The notes: a model not told the origin generated them from the letters alone. A stretch of 64,000 bases of DNA from a bacterium (GCA_013823945.1 PNMZ01000006.1:124001-188000), one strand, 5' to 3'; shown: positions 39,180 through 49,281, counted from the first letter of the stretch. Made by a program: numbers and translations.

Positions 39180-40544
39180 GTGATCACAAAAAAGTTTCAT
39201 GAATCGAAGGCGAAAATCGCCGGTATGCTCACTGAGGGCGTAGCGAAGGTGAGCTCGTTCGAGCCGATCTATGAGTTCGCTGAAGCGAAGGGCGACGGCG
39301 AGAAAAAAGAAAAGCTCCGTGTGACGATGGAAGCGATCCATGTCGGGAAGACCCGCAATGGAACGTTTTATACAGAGAAGGGGCTTAAAGAGGGGATCGA
39401 CTCTTGGACGAAACCTCATGAGAAACCCGTGCTCACCCATCACAACTCACGAAATGGCGAGCCAATCGGCCGCATCAAGAGTGCGAAGTTCGAAGAAGCG
39501 ACGCTCTCAGGGCGCAAGGGTCTCGTGTTCGAGGTAGAAATCTCGGACAAGGAAGCAATCGAGAAGGTCAAGGACGGCCGTTACTCGACGGTTTCAATCG
39601 GGGGTTATACCGACTCAGTCGTGTGTAGCTGCTGTGGGACGGACCGTATGGACGAGTGGTGTGAGCACTACCCGGGCGAGGTCTATGATGGGCAAGAATG
39701 CCACTTCATCATCGGGACGACATTCGGTGAGGAAGTCAGTTACGTGAACACGCCGGCTGATATCCATGCCGGAAACATCGCGATGACATCAGTGACAGAA
39801 TCGACGGATGGAGCCGACGAGCCAATCGTACAGACACAACGTCCAGAGGGTGTCGCAGGTATCGCTGCCTCAGCTCTTGACGGGGTGGACGAGGGTGACC
39901 TTCAGGGTGAGAACCCAGAAAACGGGTCGACGAATGAATCGACCGAAGATAAGCCTGAAGGCGCTGAAGATGGCGCCGGAGTCGATGGGGCCCAAGCGCC
40001 TGTAGTCGAGGAAGGCAAAGACTCGCCGAAGGAAGATCCTGAGACAGCCGCTACTGTCGAAGAGTCCAACGGCGAAACCTCTCCATCGTCGGAGCCTCAG
40101 GCGGCCCAGGCGGAACCGGACGTTGATCCGGCGCCCGTCCTGGAGACCGTCCAACTCAAGGCAGACAACGCCTTGCTCCGTGAGGAGAACACAAACCTTC
40201 TTAGCCAGATCGCCGTATTGGAGGCGCAGGTGAAAGAAGGAATCGCAAAAGAAGTGATCGAGTTGAAGAAAAAACTTGGTCGCTCGGATGTGGATGGGGT
40301 CGAGGAGAGTGTGCTCGTTGAAGGGCTCACAAAACGCTCGATCGATTCATTGAAGGATGCACGGGAGGATCTCCTTAAAGAGGCGAATCGAGAACACCGT
40401 TCGACGAAAGTCGATAACCCTGCTTTGGGTGGAGCGGTAGTCGAGGGGAAAGACGCCTCAAAAGAAGAAGAACCCGTGAAACCGAAGACGTCAGCGATTG
40501 CCTTGGTCAAGAACATGATCGGTGGCATGAGCGGTCATAAATAA
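39180..40544 (+). CDS. Prohead protease with scaffold-like C-terminus
   Basis: GTG start with AAGGAGGG upstream. Residues 45-200 match a phage prohead maturation protease: VTMEAIHVGKTRNGTFYT, VLTHHN (His87/88), GRYSTVSIGGY (Ser136/139) and a cluster SVVCSCCG...CEHYPGEVYDGQECHF. From 215 the protein becomes a low-complexity acidic stretch and then a coiled coil (LREENTNLLSQIAVLEAQ...KEVIELKKKLG) of the sort found in scaffolds. The protease would cut the scaffold after head assembly. No internal start for a separate scaffold was identified. Confidence 0.85.
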   Translation: MITKKFHESKAKIAGMLTEGVAKVSSFEPIYEFAEAKGDGEKKEKLRVTMEAIHVGKTRNGTFYTEKGLKEGIDSWTKPHEKPVLTHHNSRNGEPIGRIKSAKFEEATLSGRKGLVFEVEISDKEAIEKVKDGRYSTVSIGGYTDSVVCSCCGTDRMDEWCEHYPGEVYDGQECHFIIGTTFGEEVSYVNTPADIHAGNIAMTSVTESTDGADEPIVQTQRPEGVAGIAASALDGVDEGDLQGENPENGSTNESTEDKPEGAEDGAGVDGAQAPVVEEGKDSPKEDPETAATVEESNGETSPSSEPQAAQAEPDVDPAPVLETVQLKADNALLREENTNLLSQIAVLEAQVKEGIAKEVIELKKKLGRSDVDGVEESVLVEGLTKRSIDSLKDAREDLLKEANREHRSTKVDNPALGGAVVEGKDASKEEEPVKPKTSAIALVKNMIGGMSGHK

Positions 40545-40570
40545 GACACCTTAAAAAGGAGGAAGACAGC

Positions 40571-41794
40571 ATGGCAATGTTCCCAGGCATCAAGGGACCA
40601 ATTCCGTCAACGGACAAGGTCCAGAACCGTACCAACACGAAACTCGTGTCGGCACAACATGATTCTCCAGGCGAGGAGTTTATCGTTGACCCGCGCTTGA
40701 AGCAGCTATTTGCATATCACTTCGGAGGCAACGGGCACGTGGTCATGCCTAAAGGACGTGCGGTAGCAATCGCGACGGACAAGGGCAACGGCTTCGTAAA
40801 CGGACAACTCAAGTCGAAAAAGACTGGCAAGTTGAAACCGGTACTCACGTTAGCGAACGGTGGTAAGGATAGCCTTAAGCATGACACTCAAGGCAAGGAA
40901 TATACGCATGCCGCTAACACGGTCATCGGCCTTGCTGCAGGCAACATCTATGAGCAAATGCTCGATGGATGGGATCGTATGCAACCAACGATCGAAAACG
41001 AGAAGTACGTGGAGCTTCCGTACCTTCCGAAGAAGGAAGATGCAGAGAAACTCGAGTGGGGCGTCGTCTATGACGCAGACGCTACACGCGCTCTCAAGCC
41101 GGGTGACCAGCTCGTCCCTGACGAAAATGGTCGTCTCGTCGCAGCTGACTTCGAGAAAATCCGTGAGGGTATTGAAGCAGCAGCAGACTTAACTGAACTC
41201 AAAGCGCTCCTCAAAGAGGAAAGCCGTCTCCGCGACCAAGTCGTCGGTTCGGTATGGGCGCTTGAGACAGAGATGCCGATGGAAGGCTTCCTCGGATGGG
41301 TAGGTTGGACAGACGAACAAGTCGCAGAAGATGACTGGAAGATGCGCACAAGCGGCCCGTCTACTGATCGTGGTGCGACGGACTTCCCTGGCTACCCTTA
41401 CGAGCAGACTTACAAAAACTTTGATGTAAACACGAACAAGTACTACCCACAAGGTATCCCTGGGTTGACGAACGGTTCGAACATCGAAGTCGAATACACG
41501 GATGAGTTGGTCGGTTACGTGAACCCTGGTCAAGAGGGCCGTCACGACTTCCGTATTGCTCAGACGCCGATCGTTCAAGGTTCATACGAGTTCAAGTTTG
41601 GCGCTGACCCAATCGAGCCACTTTACGTGGACTTGCAATCAGGCCGCGTAGCCTTCACGGCACCGAAGAACAACACGACTGAACCAATCGCAATCACAGC
41701 AACGTTCAAAGCGACAGGCCAGATCCCTGGTGTGCCGACGAACGCTGACTTCAAAGGCAGTGCGGGCTTGGTCCGTATCTTGCTCTCGAAATAA
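40571..41794 (+). CDS. Probable head protein, 407 aa
   Basis: Starts MAMFPGIKGPIPS with AGGAGG upstream. Beta-rich, with a 45-residue helical insert (KIREGIEAAADLTELKALLKEESRL) and a Gly/Thr-rich C-terminal beta domain (RVAFTAPKNNTTEPIAITATFKATG). It is placed exactly between protease and capsid and has the codon bias of abundant proteins, so a decoration or head-accessory protein is likely. Family not recognised. Confidence 0.65.
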   Translation: MAMFPGIKGPIPSTDKVQNRTNTKLVSAQHDSPGEEFIVDPRLKQLFAYHFGGNGHVVMPKGRAVAIATDKGNGFVNGQLKSKKTGKLKPVLTLANGGKDSLKHDTQGKEYTHAANTVIGLAAGNIYEQMLDGWDRMQPTIENEKYVELPYLPKKEDAEKLEWGVVYDADATRALKPGDQLVPDENGRLVAADFEKIREGIEAAADLTELKALLKEESRLRDQVVGSVWALETEMPMEGFLGWVGWTDEQVAEDDWKMRTSGPSTDRGATDFPGYPYEQTYKNFDVNTNKYYPQGIPGLTNGSNIEVEYTDELVGYVNPGQEGRHDFRIAQTPIVQGSYEFKFGADPIEPLYVDLQSGRVAFTAPKNNTTEPIAITATFKATGQIPGVPTNADFKGSAGLVRILLSK

Positions 41795-41806
41795 GGAGGG
41801 ACACAC

Positions 41807-42895
41807 ATGTTCGGAAAACTTAAAGAAATGCAGTTGAGCGAGGAATCTGCCAAGGTATATGAACGCCTTGGCAAGATGCTCGACCCTACAACAGACTTGT
41901 CAGAGCTCACAAAAGAGGATGTCGTCACAATCAAGGAAGCAGTCAGCACGCAAGATGCGAAGATCTTGATGCCGGCTGTCATCACTGGCGCACTCCGTGA
42001 GGCAGCAGAGCCTGCCCTCGTCGCGACGAACATGCTTCAAAAGATCCGCTTGACGGACGGTCGTTCGATCCAGTTCCCTTCGATCGGCGCGATGCGTGCA
42101 CACTTCATCGGGGAATCGGGTTCTTACCTTCAAGAATCTCCAGACTTCCAACTCCACGAGACAGATGAGATTCGTGTGCAGAAGGCCGGTATGATGGTCT
42201 CTGTCACGGAAGAACTCATCGAAGACGCGGCGTGGGATGTTCTCGGCATCTTGGTCCGCAAGGCAGGGGAAGCAATGGCTCGCTTGAAAGAGGAGCATGC
42301 ATTCCACCAGTTCTCGACGCACGGACACCTTGTGTTCGATAACGACTTGCGTGAGCAGTACGCTGAAGCGGGTACAACCGGTCTTGACCGTGAGGGTAGC
42401 CTCAACAACACGCTTTCGACAGAGGATATGATCGACATGTTCGTCGCACTTCTTGCGAACAACAAGAACGCGACAGACATCATGATGCATCCTCTCTGCT
42501 GGTCGATCTTCTTCAAGAACGACCTCATGCAGTCGATGGGTCACGCCGCTCTTGGTGGATCGCAGGTGACAAGCCTCAAGATCACTCCAGACCAGGCAGC
42601 AGGTCGCATCCCGTTCGCGTTGAACCTTACGTTCAGCCCGTACGTGCCATTCAACCACAAGACGAAGAAATTCGACATGTATGTGGTCGACAAAGGCAAT
42701 ATCGGGGCGCTCGTCGAGAAGACGCCGCTCAAGACGGATCAGTTCGAAGACCCAGAACGCGACATCCAGAACATCAAAGTCATGGAGCGTTACGGTATCG
42801 GTGTCTACGACGAAGGTAAAGCTATCGCGGTCGCGCGTAACATTGCGTTCGACACAACATGGCCGGAACCAGACCGCATCAAGGTCGTATCTTAA
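41807..42895 (+). CDS. Major capsid protein, HK97-like
   Basis: 362 residues. The order N-arm helix, DGRSIQFPSIG (the E-loop region), MMVSVTEELIEDA, a spine helix (AGEAMARLKEEHAFHQF), then VALLANNKNATDIMMHPLCW and a C-terminal beta part ending RIKVVS fits the HK97 capsid fold. It forms the icosahedral head. It follows protease and head protein and ends in a strong terminator. The N-terminal arm may be cut by the protease. Confidence 0.85.
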   Translation: MFGKLKEMQLSEESAKVYERLGKMLDPTTDLSELTKEDVVTIKEAVSTQDAKILMPAVITGALREAAEPALVATNMLQKIRLTDGRSIQFPSIGAMRAHFIGESGSYLQESPDFQLHETDEIRVQKAGMMVSVTEELIEDAAWDVLGILVRKAGEAMARLKEEHAFHQFSTHGHLVFDNDLREQYAEAGTTGLDREGSLNNTLSTEDMIDMFVALLANNKNATDIMMHPLCWSIFFKNDLMQSMGHAALGGSQVTSLKITPDQAAGRIPFALNLTFSPYVPFNHKTKKFDMYVVDKGNIGALVEKTPLKTDQFEDPERDIQNIKVMERYGIGVYDEGKAIAVARNIAFDTTWPEPDRIKVVS

Positions 42896-42926
42896 GGCAC
42901 GTCACAACTGACGTATTCTAACGCAA

Positions 42927-42967
42927 GGGGCGGAAGGAAGGATTAATTCTTCCTCTGCCCCTTTTTT
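42927..42967 (+). terminator. Terminator after the capsid gene
   Basis: GGGGCGG/CTGCCCC with an inner GGAAGGA/TTCTTCC stem and TTAA loop, followed by TTTTTT. It should lower expression of downstream genes relative to the capsid. Confidence 0.85.
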
Positions 42968-42987
42968 ATGAACAAGGAGGAGAAAAT

Positions 42988-43467
42988 ATGCCAACCACAT
43001 TGAAGTTAGGGCTCGCCCCGAAAAAGGTCAGCTTTTTCGACCAAAAAACAAAACTCTATTTGACGCTAGAAGAACCGTTCAAGGAGATCACAGTTCCAGA
43101 CGGAGCAGACCTCTCAGGTTTGGCACGAGGGTTATTCACCCTTCGACCAGCGCTCGTATTGCTCGAAGGGACATTCCCGGAGGAAGAGAAGGAGAAGTTT
43201 AAGCAGCAATACCAAGTCCCGTTCCAGATCTTCAAACGAGCGGACAATATCGTCGAGAACGCTCCGAAACCGGCACCGGTAGAACCGGAAGTGGGGGCAC
43301 AGTCATTCTCGGAGGCCACGCTCTTTGACGTAAATGAACCGGAGGCGCCGGCAAAGGATGAGAAGGTCGAGGCGCAGTCGCTCGAACTTGAACCGCCAGC
43401 AGAGGAAGAGCCTGTGGTCGAGAAGAAAACAACACGAAAGACAACCGCTAAGAAGACTGAAGCGTAA
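42988..43467 (+). CDS. Small virion-region protein, 159 aa
   Basis: Starts MPTTLKLGLAPKK with AAGGAGGAG upstream. The first 75 residues look ordered (VSFFDQKTKLYLTLEEPF, GLFTLRPALVLLEG). The rest is an acidic, Pro/Ala-rich disordered tail ending in a Lys/Thr-rich segment (KTTRKTTAKKTEA). Function unknown. Confidence 0.6.
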   Translation: MPTTLKLGLAPKKVSFFDQKTKLYLTLEEPFKEITVPDGADLSGLARGLFTLRPALVLLEGTFPEEEKEKFKQQYQVPFQIFKRADNIVENAPKPAPVEPEVGAQSFSEATLFDVNEPEAPAKDEKVEAQSLELEPPAEEEPVVEKKTTRKTTAKKTEA

Positions 43468-43485
43468 TGTGAGGGGGAAATCGGC

Positions 43486-45309
43486 ATGAAAAATCAGCCC
43501 TTCTCCCATCGTCGTGAAAGCGACTCATTGAATCGGATGGAAATCAGGCTCGCATCTGAGCCTGATGCCTTGTCCGTCGCCTCCCTGGATTCTGTGCGCC
43601 GGTTAAGGATTCATCGGGTCTTCTCTTTGGACGCGGGAGCATATCGAGTACGCTCTGTTCTAGACCCTGCAGACAAAGGGGTCAGAGAGAGCTATTGGCT
43701 GGGGCATCATGGGCAAGAGGAAAGCGTCGAGGCGCAACTCGTTCACTATCGGGTGCGAGGGGTCAGTGATGCTGGAAAGTCGTCGAAGTGGGTCTATTCG
43801 AATCTCATGACAGACGAGGGAGAGGACATTCTGTTCCAGTTGTTATCAGACCTGGCAGATACACTGGATTGGATGGATGATCCGTCCATCGAATACATGA
43901 TGAGCAAGTTCCTAGATGAGTTGTACAAGAACGACTGGTTGGACAAAGGTGCTTCACCGGAACGAGTCCTTGAACAGCAGGAACAAGTAAAACAAGCAAT
44001 AGCAGAGATTGTAGAACTTTTCGGCGAACACACGAAAACATTTAGAGAAATAGTCAGGGCCGAACCGGAAGAATTGGCCATGCTATTCAAAGTGTATGGT
44101 GCTTTAGATACCTCAGCGAACCAAATCAAGGACGAGCTGTTCCAGGTGTTCTATGGGTACATCGAAGATCAAATCGATTGGCTCGACGAGGAATCAAGTC
44201 CGATGGCTTTCGGTTCAGGGGGGAACCCATTCGCCGTCTTATCTGAGGTATTCGATATCCAGGTTTTGCAAGAGGCGGCAAAAGAGGCGTGGGAGCTTTT
44301 CCCTGAAGATCACGTGCATTTTCGCTTCAGAGACCTTGTGTCACTCAGTCGTGACCCGGTCGTTTTTGAGAAAATGGCAATCGGGCAAACTGAAGCTGTA
44401 TTGAATACGTTTCTGTTTTCGCTGTCGATCCTATGGGCGTTACCGGAGGATCGATTATCGATGGACCTCGCAAACCTGGTAGAGGATATCAGTGAGCTGG
44501 AAGGGGCAGAACATCAGATGATCCTTGAGCATGACGGGCATACCGACATCCTCCTGGAAGACATCTTGAGACTCGTCTTTGAACAGACAGGTCAAGAGAA
44601 CGATCTGGATGTACCGCTGACAGCCTTCTGGTTGACGAAGATGAATGATGCAGGCTTGCGCCTTCACGTTGACACAGGACGTCATGAGCGCGTCACAAGC
44701 CGTGTTAACGAAAGTGTATCAAGAGAGGACGAGACTTGGACATTGTTCAACGAGGCATTGGTTGGAGGGGCAGAGGAGTCGGTCGACTTGGAGGCATCAG
44801 GAGATGTGTGGAACCTCGAGCGGTCGGTCGTAGGGTTCTTGGAACGCGTTCTTCGCGAGTCGGAAGGGCATCATCGACGACATGAACTGAAACAATCAAC
44901 GACGCGAGAATATGCCCAGCTGCTTGCCTGGCCACGAATCAGGAAAAGCGAGCAGGTGTCACAAAAGATTGAGGATGGGGTGAACGTAGGGTTCTCCAAT
45001 CGCTTGATTGCAATAGACAATCAGACGTTGGGATTGTTGGAGCATACGATCAATAGGTGGGCGTTGAGACTAATGCCGTCAGAGTCTCTGCAAGCCAATC
45101 CGAAAGAGGAGAGAGAGCTCTTTTATGCAACAAGGCTCGACTCATCGAACAAAAATCGAACGAAGGATAAAATCCATTCTTCAGATTACTCGTTCAACGG
45201 TCATGATCGCTTCCAGCAGGAGGAGAAGGAGCGTCAACAATATACCTTCGACGAACTGGACGAGCGCTATGGGCTCGGCTCGATACAGCTAGGAAATACA
45301 ACACTCTGA
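43486..45309 (+). CDS. Unknown virion-region protein, 607 aa
   Basis: Starts MKNQPFSHRRES with GAGGGGGAAA upstream. The N-terminal 110 residues are strand-rich (VRRLRIHRVFSLDAGAYRVRSVL, QLVHYRVRGV). The rest is helical and acidic. No repeats or catalytic motif. Located between the capsid region and the tail appendage genes, so a tail or neck protein is likely. Family not recognised. Confidence 0.65.
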   Translation: MKNQPFSHRRESDSLNRMEIRLASEPDALSVASLDSVRRLRIHRVFSLDAGAYRVRSVLDPADKGVRESYWLGHHGQEESVEAQLVHYRVRGVSDAGKSSKWVYSNLMTDEGEDILFQLLSDLADTLDWMDDPSIEYMMSKFLDELYKNDWLDKGASPERVLEQQEQVKQAIAEIVELFGEHTKTFREIVRAEPEELAMLFKVYGALDTSANQIKDELFQVFYGYIEDQIDWLDEESSPMAFGSGGNPFAVLSEVFDIQVLQEAAKEAWELFPEDHVHFRFRDLVSLSRDPVVFEKMAIGQTEAVLNTFLFSLSILWALPEDRLSMDLANLVEDISELEGAEHQMILEHDGHTDILLEDILRLVFEQTGQENDLDVPLTAFWLTKMNDAGLRLHVDTGRHERVTSRVNESVSREDETWTLFNEALVGGAEESVDLEASGDVWNLERSVVGFLERVLRESEGHHRRHELKQSTTREYAQLLAWPRIRKSEQVSQKIEDGVNVGFSNRLIAIDNQTLGLLEHTINRWALRLMPSESLQANPKEERELFYATRLDSSNKNRTKDKIHSSDYSFNGHDRFQQEEKERQQYTFDELDERYGLGSIQLGNTTL

Positions 45310-45353
45310 CCCGGAACAATCAGGGTCAAACTACGGTAAGGGAGGACGAAAGC

Positions 45354-47438
45354 GTGAAAAACAAGAATGTTCTACGTTCACTCATCGAGGGCATGAAAGA
45401 CTCCCCGATGAAAAAACAATTACTCTCGAAACTCGATCGGAAGTCCGGCGGCGCGGGTGGTGGGTTGCATGATGAGTTTCAGGTCTCTGCAAAGGGTCGA
45501 ATCATGATTGAGGAGATTGACGAAGATGGGCAGGTCGTAGGTGTTCTTGCAGACAAGAAGAACTTAGTCGTGGATGGTGCAGAGCACATCCTCTTACGTT
45601 CTTTTGCAGGAGACACAGAGCGGACGCTGTACCGCAACCGCATCCCGAAGGCAGCTAACGGGGTGTCCCCGAAATATCATATCCGACTAGACAAGGCCTT
45701 GACTGAGGTCGTATCCGGACAATCCACGATTGCGCATAGCCCGAACGTGATTTGGTCGGGGGTGAACGAGGATGACTTCGAAACCGAGTATGCGTTCAAC
45801 CCCATCACCCTTTTCGTGAAGGAGGAAACGTCGAATGAGCCAGGTCAAGTCGCCTTCAGTATCTCGAAGACGGCCGTCACGGGGTCCGTTCCGCTACAGG
45901 CAGAAATTTATTCTGGCTACTCGAACTACTTCATCGGTATTGGAGATGGAGTTAAAAAAGAGATGCCGTTGGATGACACCCGTATCATCAAGTCAGGCTT
46001 TGCCTTAGACTCTGGCAAGCTCACAGCCACCGTACAAGGCTCTACGCTGAAGATCGAGGAAAAATTGTCCCATGTATCCTTCCTGTTTGAGAAATCAAAC
46101 AAGGGCGGTCAGGTAGAGATCAAGGTCAACGACCAGGCTCATCAGACGGTCGAGACATATGACTCCAACCTTGCGACAGGCGAGACAGAGGATCTTTTGG
46201 TCGAGGTTTCAGATTTAGACTTCGATAGTCTCCAAAAGGTCGAATTGACGTTCGCAGGAGCGGACAGTGGAGTGACGGGTCCAAAAATCGTTGTCAAGTC
46301 AATCGAGACGGATGCGCTCCAAAAGAAGGACAACACATTGATTCGAGAGTTCAAGAATTTTGAAAACCGATTCGATACAGTCGAAATCTACAACACTATG
46401 CCGACTCCGGACGAGAACGGGCATTATGTGTTCCGTTTGTTGAACTTCCCAGTGGTGAAAGATAGTGTCAAGCTCAACTATGACACGACATCTTTGCAAG
46501 AGGTAGATGAGAAATCGAAGCTATCGAGTGGCAAGTTCTTCGTTGATCATGTTCGTGGTTACGTCTATATGTCAGAAGCGATGACAGGTCTCGCCGTGAC
46601 GTTTACGACGACAAATGAATTCTACGAAGATCAGCGCGAGAACCTTCTCGTTTCGAAGAACGTCACAGCGAATGATGTGAAGAGTGGGGTGGTCGGCGCA
46701 ATCGATGGCGTGAACCGCACGTTCCAACCGTCTGGATTCGTTACTGGTATTGGTACGGTAAGCGGTGTTCGTGTCTATGTGAACGGAGTTCTTACAAGTT
46801 CTGGTATCAGTGTAGCAGGACAAAATATCACCTTTAGCCCTGCTCCTGCCGTAGGAACAGTGATCGAAGTCGAGTTTAACTATTCGATCCCGGTCAGATC
46901 ATACACGCTCGCCTTCAAGCCAAGTTCGGACATCAAGGTCTACGATAAGTCGCAGGCGCTCTACGATGTTGCTCTGGCGACAAAAGACCTTGCCGCTGCG
47001 GGGACGGCGATGTTGAACCCACTCAATGACAAGGAAGTGTTGATCTCGACACGAGTGAAGGATGGCTCTCCGATTGGAAACATCGACCTCACATACGGAA
47101 CGGACGAGCGCCCAGGCGTCCCGACAGGATACAAGCGTGCCGTCATCTTAAAACCTAAGAAGATGAACGAATATCCATGGTTCGCGCTCGATCGAGGTGA
47201 GATCCAATTCGTAGCGGAGTTCAAAGAGAACACGCCGATGCAGGCCGTCACGATTCGGGAGATGGGTCTGTTTGATGGACCACGCCTCGATGATTCAATC
47301 CGAGGATTCAAGAACTATCCGGTCTCGGCCTTCTCCTTGGTTCGTGTGGCACCTACTCGGAAAGACACGAAGACAGGGATGCGGGTCACGTGGACGATCA
47401 CGCTCACGGACGAAGACGGCAAATCATTCAAAGGTTGA
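45354..47438 (+). CDS. Tail appendage-like protein, 694 aa
   Basis: GTG start with AAGGGAGG upstream. After a basic N-terminal helix it has a segment GRIMIEEIDEDGQVVGV...KKNLVVDGAE that also begins the next protein (GRVKIELYNEEGVFKTL...KKNLVVRNA). The middle is a string of beta domains, one of which (VVGAIDGVNRTFQPSG...VRVYVNGVL) matches the small protein at 49855. The C-terminal 60 residues (GLFDG...TGMRVTWTITL) are again shared with the next protein. Likely a virion appendage such as a tail fibre, possibly host-binding. A paralogous pair is clear; the function is inferred. Confidence 0.65.
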   Translation: MKNKNVLRSLIEGMKDSPMKKQLLSKLDRKSGGAGGGLHDEFQVSAKGRIMIEEIDEDGQVVGVLADKKNLVVDGAEHILLRSFAGDTERTLYRNRIPKAANGVSPKYHIRLDKALTEVVSGQSTIAHSPNVIWSGVNEDDFETEYAFNPITLFVKEETSNEPGQVAFSISKTAVTGSVPLQAEIYSGYSNYFIGIGDGVKKEMPLDDTRIIKSGFALDSGKLTATVQGSTLKIEEKLSHVSFLFEKSNKGGQVEIKVNDQAHQTVETYDSNLATGETEDLLVEVSDLDFDSLQKVELTFAGADSGVTGPKIVVKSIETDALQKKDNTLIREFKNFENRFDTVEIYNTMPTPDENGHYVFRLLNFPVVKDSVKLNYDTTSLQEVDEKSKLSSGKFFVDHVRGYVYMSEAMTGLAVTFTTTNEFYEDQRENLLVSKNVTANDVKSGVVGAIDGVNRTFQPSGFVTGIGTVSGVRVYVNGVLTSSGISVAGQNITFSPAPAVGTVIEVEFNYSIPVRSYTLAFKPSSDIKVYDKSQALYDVALATKDLAAAGTAMLNPLNDKEVLISTRVKDGSPIGNIDLTYGTDERPGVPTGYKRAVILKPKKMNEYPWFALDRGEIQFVAEFKENTPMQAVTIREMGLFDGPRLDDSIRGFKNYPVSAFSLVRVAPTRKDTKTGMRVTWTITLTDEDGKSFKG

Positions 47439-47443
47439 GTAGA

Positions 47444-47462
47444 GGGGGAGTTTCCCCCTTCA
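47444..47462 (+). terminator. Weak hairpin after the 694-aa gene
   Basis: AGGGGGA-GT-TTCCCCCTT, a short stem in the intergenic gap with a brief T stretch. Possibly a partial terminator or an mRNA stabiliser. Confidence 0.35.
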
Positions 47463-47494
47463 CTTGACTTCACCATAAAGGAGGAAGATGACTG

Positions 47495-49273
47495 ATGACT
47501 CAAGACGTAACAATGTTCAATCCAAAAGGTCGTGTAAAGATTGAACTCTACAATGAAGAGGGCGTGTTTAAGACGCTTGAGAAAAAGAACCTGGTCGTTC
47601 GGAATGCGAACAAGATCGTGGCAAATATGCTCGCGACGCCAGGGAAGAAGACACGGTACCCGGTGACTGAAAATGGGGCAGCCTCGATTTCAGCAGGTGC
47701 TGATGGCTTGTACCCGTACAAGTTACAGAAGTCACGTTACAAAGAAGTCGCCTTCTCGGTGGATCCAGGTGCGTCAAACACGGATACGATCATCGTAATC
47801 GGGAAACGGGTTGATCAGATCAAACAGGTGCGCGTCGGGGGCGTTGTAAGTACGCTCTTCACTGACTATCGTCTTGTGGATAAGGCCGAAGGGAAGATCG
47901 AATTCGTAGTCGCTCCAAAAGCGCCTGTCGAAATCGATCTGATTGAAGACGTGAACCCGACATTCGACATCGTGGCGGGGGCGCAAAAAGTGTACGTGGC
48001 CGGTGAACTGTGGAAAGAAGGCGCGACGGCGGTCGATACGGCGAAGCGTTATATCTTCGACGCGAAGCTAGGGGTAGTGAAATTCCAATCGACAAAGATC
48101 GATGTGAGAGTGGAATATGAGGTGGAACTCCCTTACGGACTCGCCTTCATGGCGCTTGGTGGGAAGCCGTCGGGCCATCCGGACTTCCAGCCGGTCGCAT
48201 TCAGCAAGCTCGACAAGCTCAAGGAAAACATGCCTGAAGAGATTGCCAAGACGCGAGTCGCCATCAACTTCCCGGCAGAGATTTCAAACGGTGTCCCTGA
48301 AATCGAAGTCTTGAATACAATCGCACCGAGCGTCGAGAAGTTGACACAAAAAGTCACTGTGATCGATGACGGGGCAGGGGCAGCCAATTTGACTGCCACG
48401 CTCGGGCTAGTCTCATCATATGGACCACGGACATTCTTCCGTCTCGTAAAGGCTGTACGAAAATCGGATAGCAAAGACTTCGTTGCAGCTGGACATGTGG
48501 CGGTCACTGACGCGGCGACAGGGAAGATCGCATTCACTTCGGGGCAAGTCGTCATCGCAGACGAGATTGACGTCGAATATGAATTGTTGCTCTCAAACCA
48601 ACACCTCCGATACAACCTTTCAGAGGCGCCGGCGATTCAAATCGCACGAGTCAAGCATGTTCATGCGGTGACAGGAGAAGTCACCGATTACGTGATCGCT
48701 GACTCGGGGTTGACGATTGGATCTGGAGACGTATGGTTCTCTAACCCGAACGCAGGTCAAATCGAGTTCAAAGCGCAGCCGACGGGGCAATCTTCTGTGA
48801 AGAACCCAGTTTACACGCCGGGGCAAATTACAGTCGAATACTACGTGAATGCCGGGACGACAGTGAAATTTGTCGCCGACTTCCCGAAAGAGATTCCAGA
48901 CATCACGTTGGCGGATGAGACGAAGACACAGACGTTGTCTGGCGCGACGACGATCACGCTGTTGCGTCCGATCGCGAAAAATCAGAGTGGGGCCTTCCTT
49001 GTAAAAGAGGTTCGCCTGAACAATGTGTTGCAGACAGAGGCAGTCGGCTACGAGGTTGGGGTTGATGGATTGTCGGTGACATTCTTGACTGCGACAGGGA
49101 ACGAGAATGTTCTCGTGGTTTATCAGTACGAGAAGACGTCATTCGATGTTTACCAGGTGGCCATGTTCGATGGGATGGGCATCGACGCAAAAATGTTCAA
49201 CATCGCAGGAATCGGACCGGTAACAAAAGATCGTACGACCGGGATGCGCGTGACATGGAGCGTCACGTTCTAA
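47495..49273 (+). CDS. Tail appendage-like protein, 592 aa
   Basis: Starts MTQDVTMFNPKGRV with AAGGAGGAAG upstream. Shares its first 40 and last 60 residues' pattern with the preceding protein (KKNLVV, MFDG...TKDRTTGMRVTWSVTF) and is full of beta domains in between (VDQIKQVRVGGVVSTLFTDY, KVYVAGELWKEG). The pair is likely to be arranged along the same tail or fibre structure, or to be successive segments of it. Host-binding role inferred only. Confidence 0.65.
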   Translation: MTQDVTMFNPKGRVKIELYNEEGVFKTLEKKNLVVRNANKIVANMLATPGKKTRYPVTENGAASISAGADGLYPYKLQKSRYKEVAFSVDPGASNTDTIIVIGKRVDQIKQVRVGGVVSTLFTDYRLVDKAEGKIEFVVAPKAPVEIDLIEDVNPTFDIVAGAQKVYVAGELWKEGATAVDTAKRYIFDAKLGVVKFQSTKIDVRVEYEVELPYGLAFMALGGKPSGHPDFQPVAFSKLDKLKENMPEEIAKTRVAINFPAEISNGVPEIEVLNTIAPSVEKLTQKVTVIDDGAGAANLTATLGLVSSYGPRTFFRLVKAVRKSDSKDFVAAGHVAVTDAATGKIAFTSGQVVIADEIDVEYELLLSNQHLRYNLSEAPAIQIARVKHVHAVTGEVTDYVIADSGLTIGSGDVWFSNPNAGQIEFKAQPTGQSSVKNPVYTPGQITVEYYVNAGTTVKFVADFPKEIPDITLADETKTQTLSGATTITLLRPIAKNQSGAFLVKEVRLNNVLQTEAVGYEVGVDGLSVTFLTATGNENVLVVYQYEKTSFDVYQVAMFDGMGIDAKMFNIAGIGPVTKDRTTGMRVTWSVTF

Positions 49274-49281
49274 AAGATGGC

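Noticed and set aside
41900-42658. 252-codon minus-strand frame inside the capsid gene
   Set aside because: A mirror of the TCG/ACG/GCG-rich capsid codons; no ribosome site and an Arg/His/Cys-rich product.
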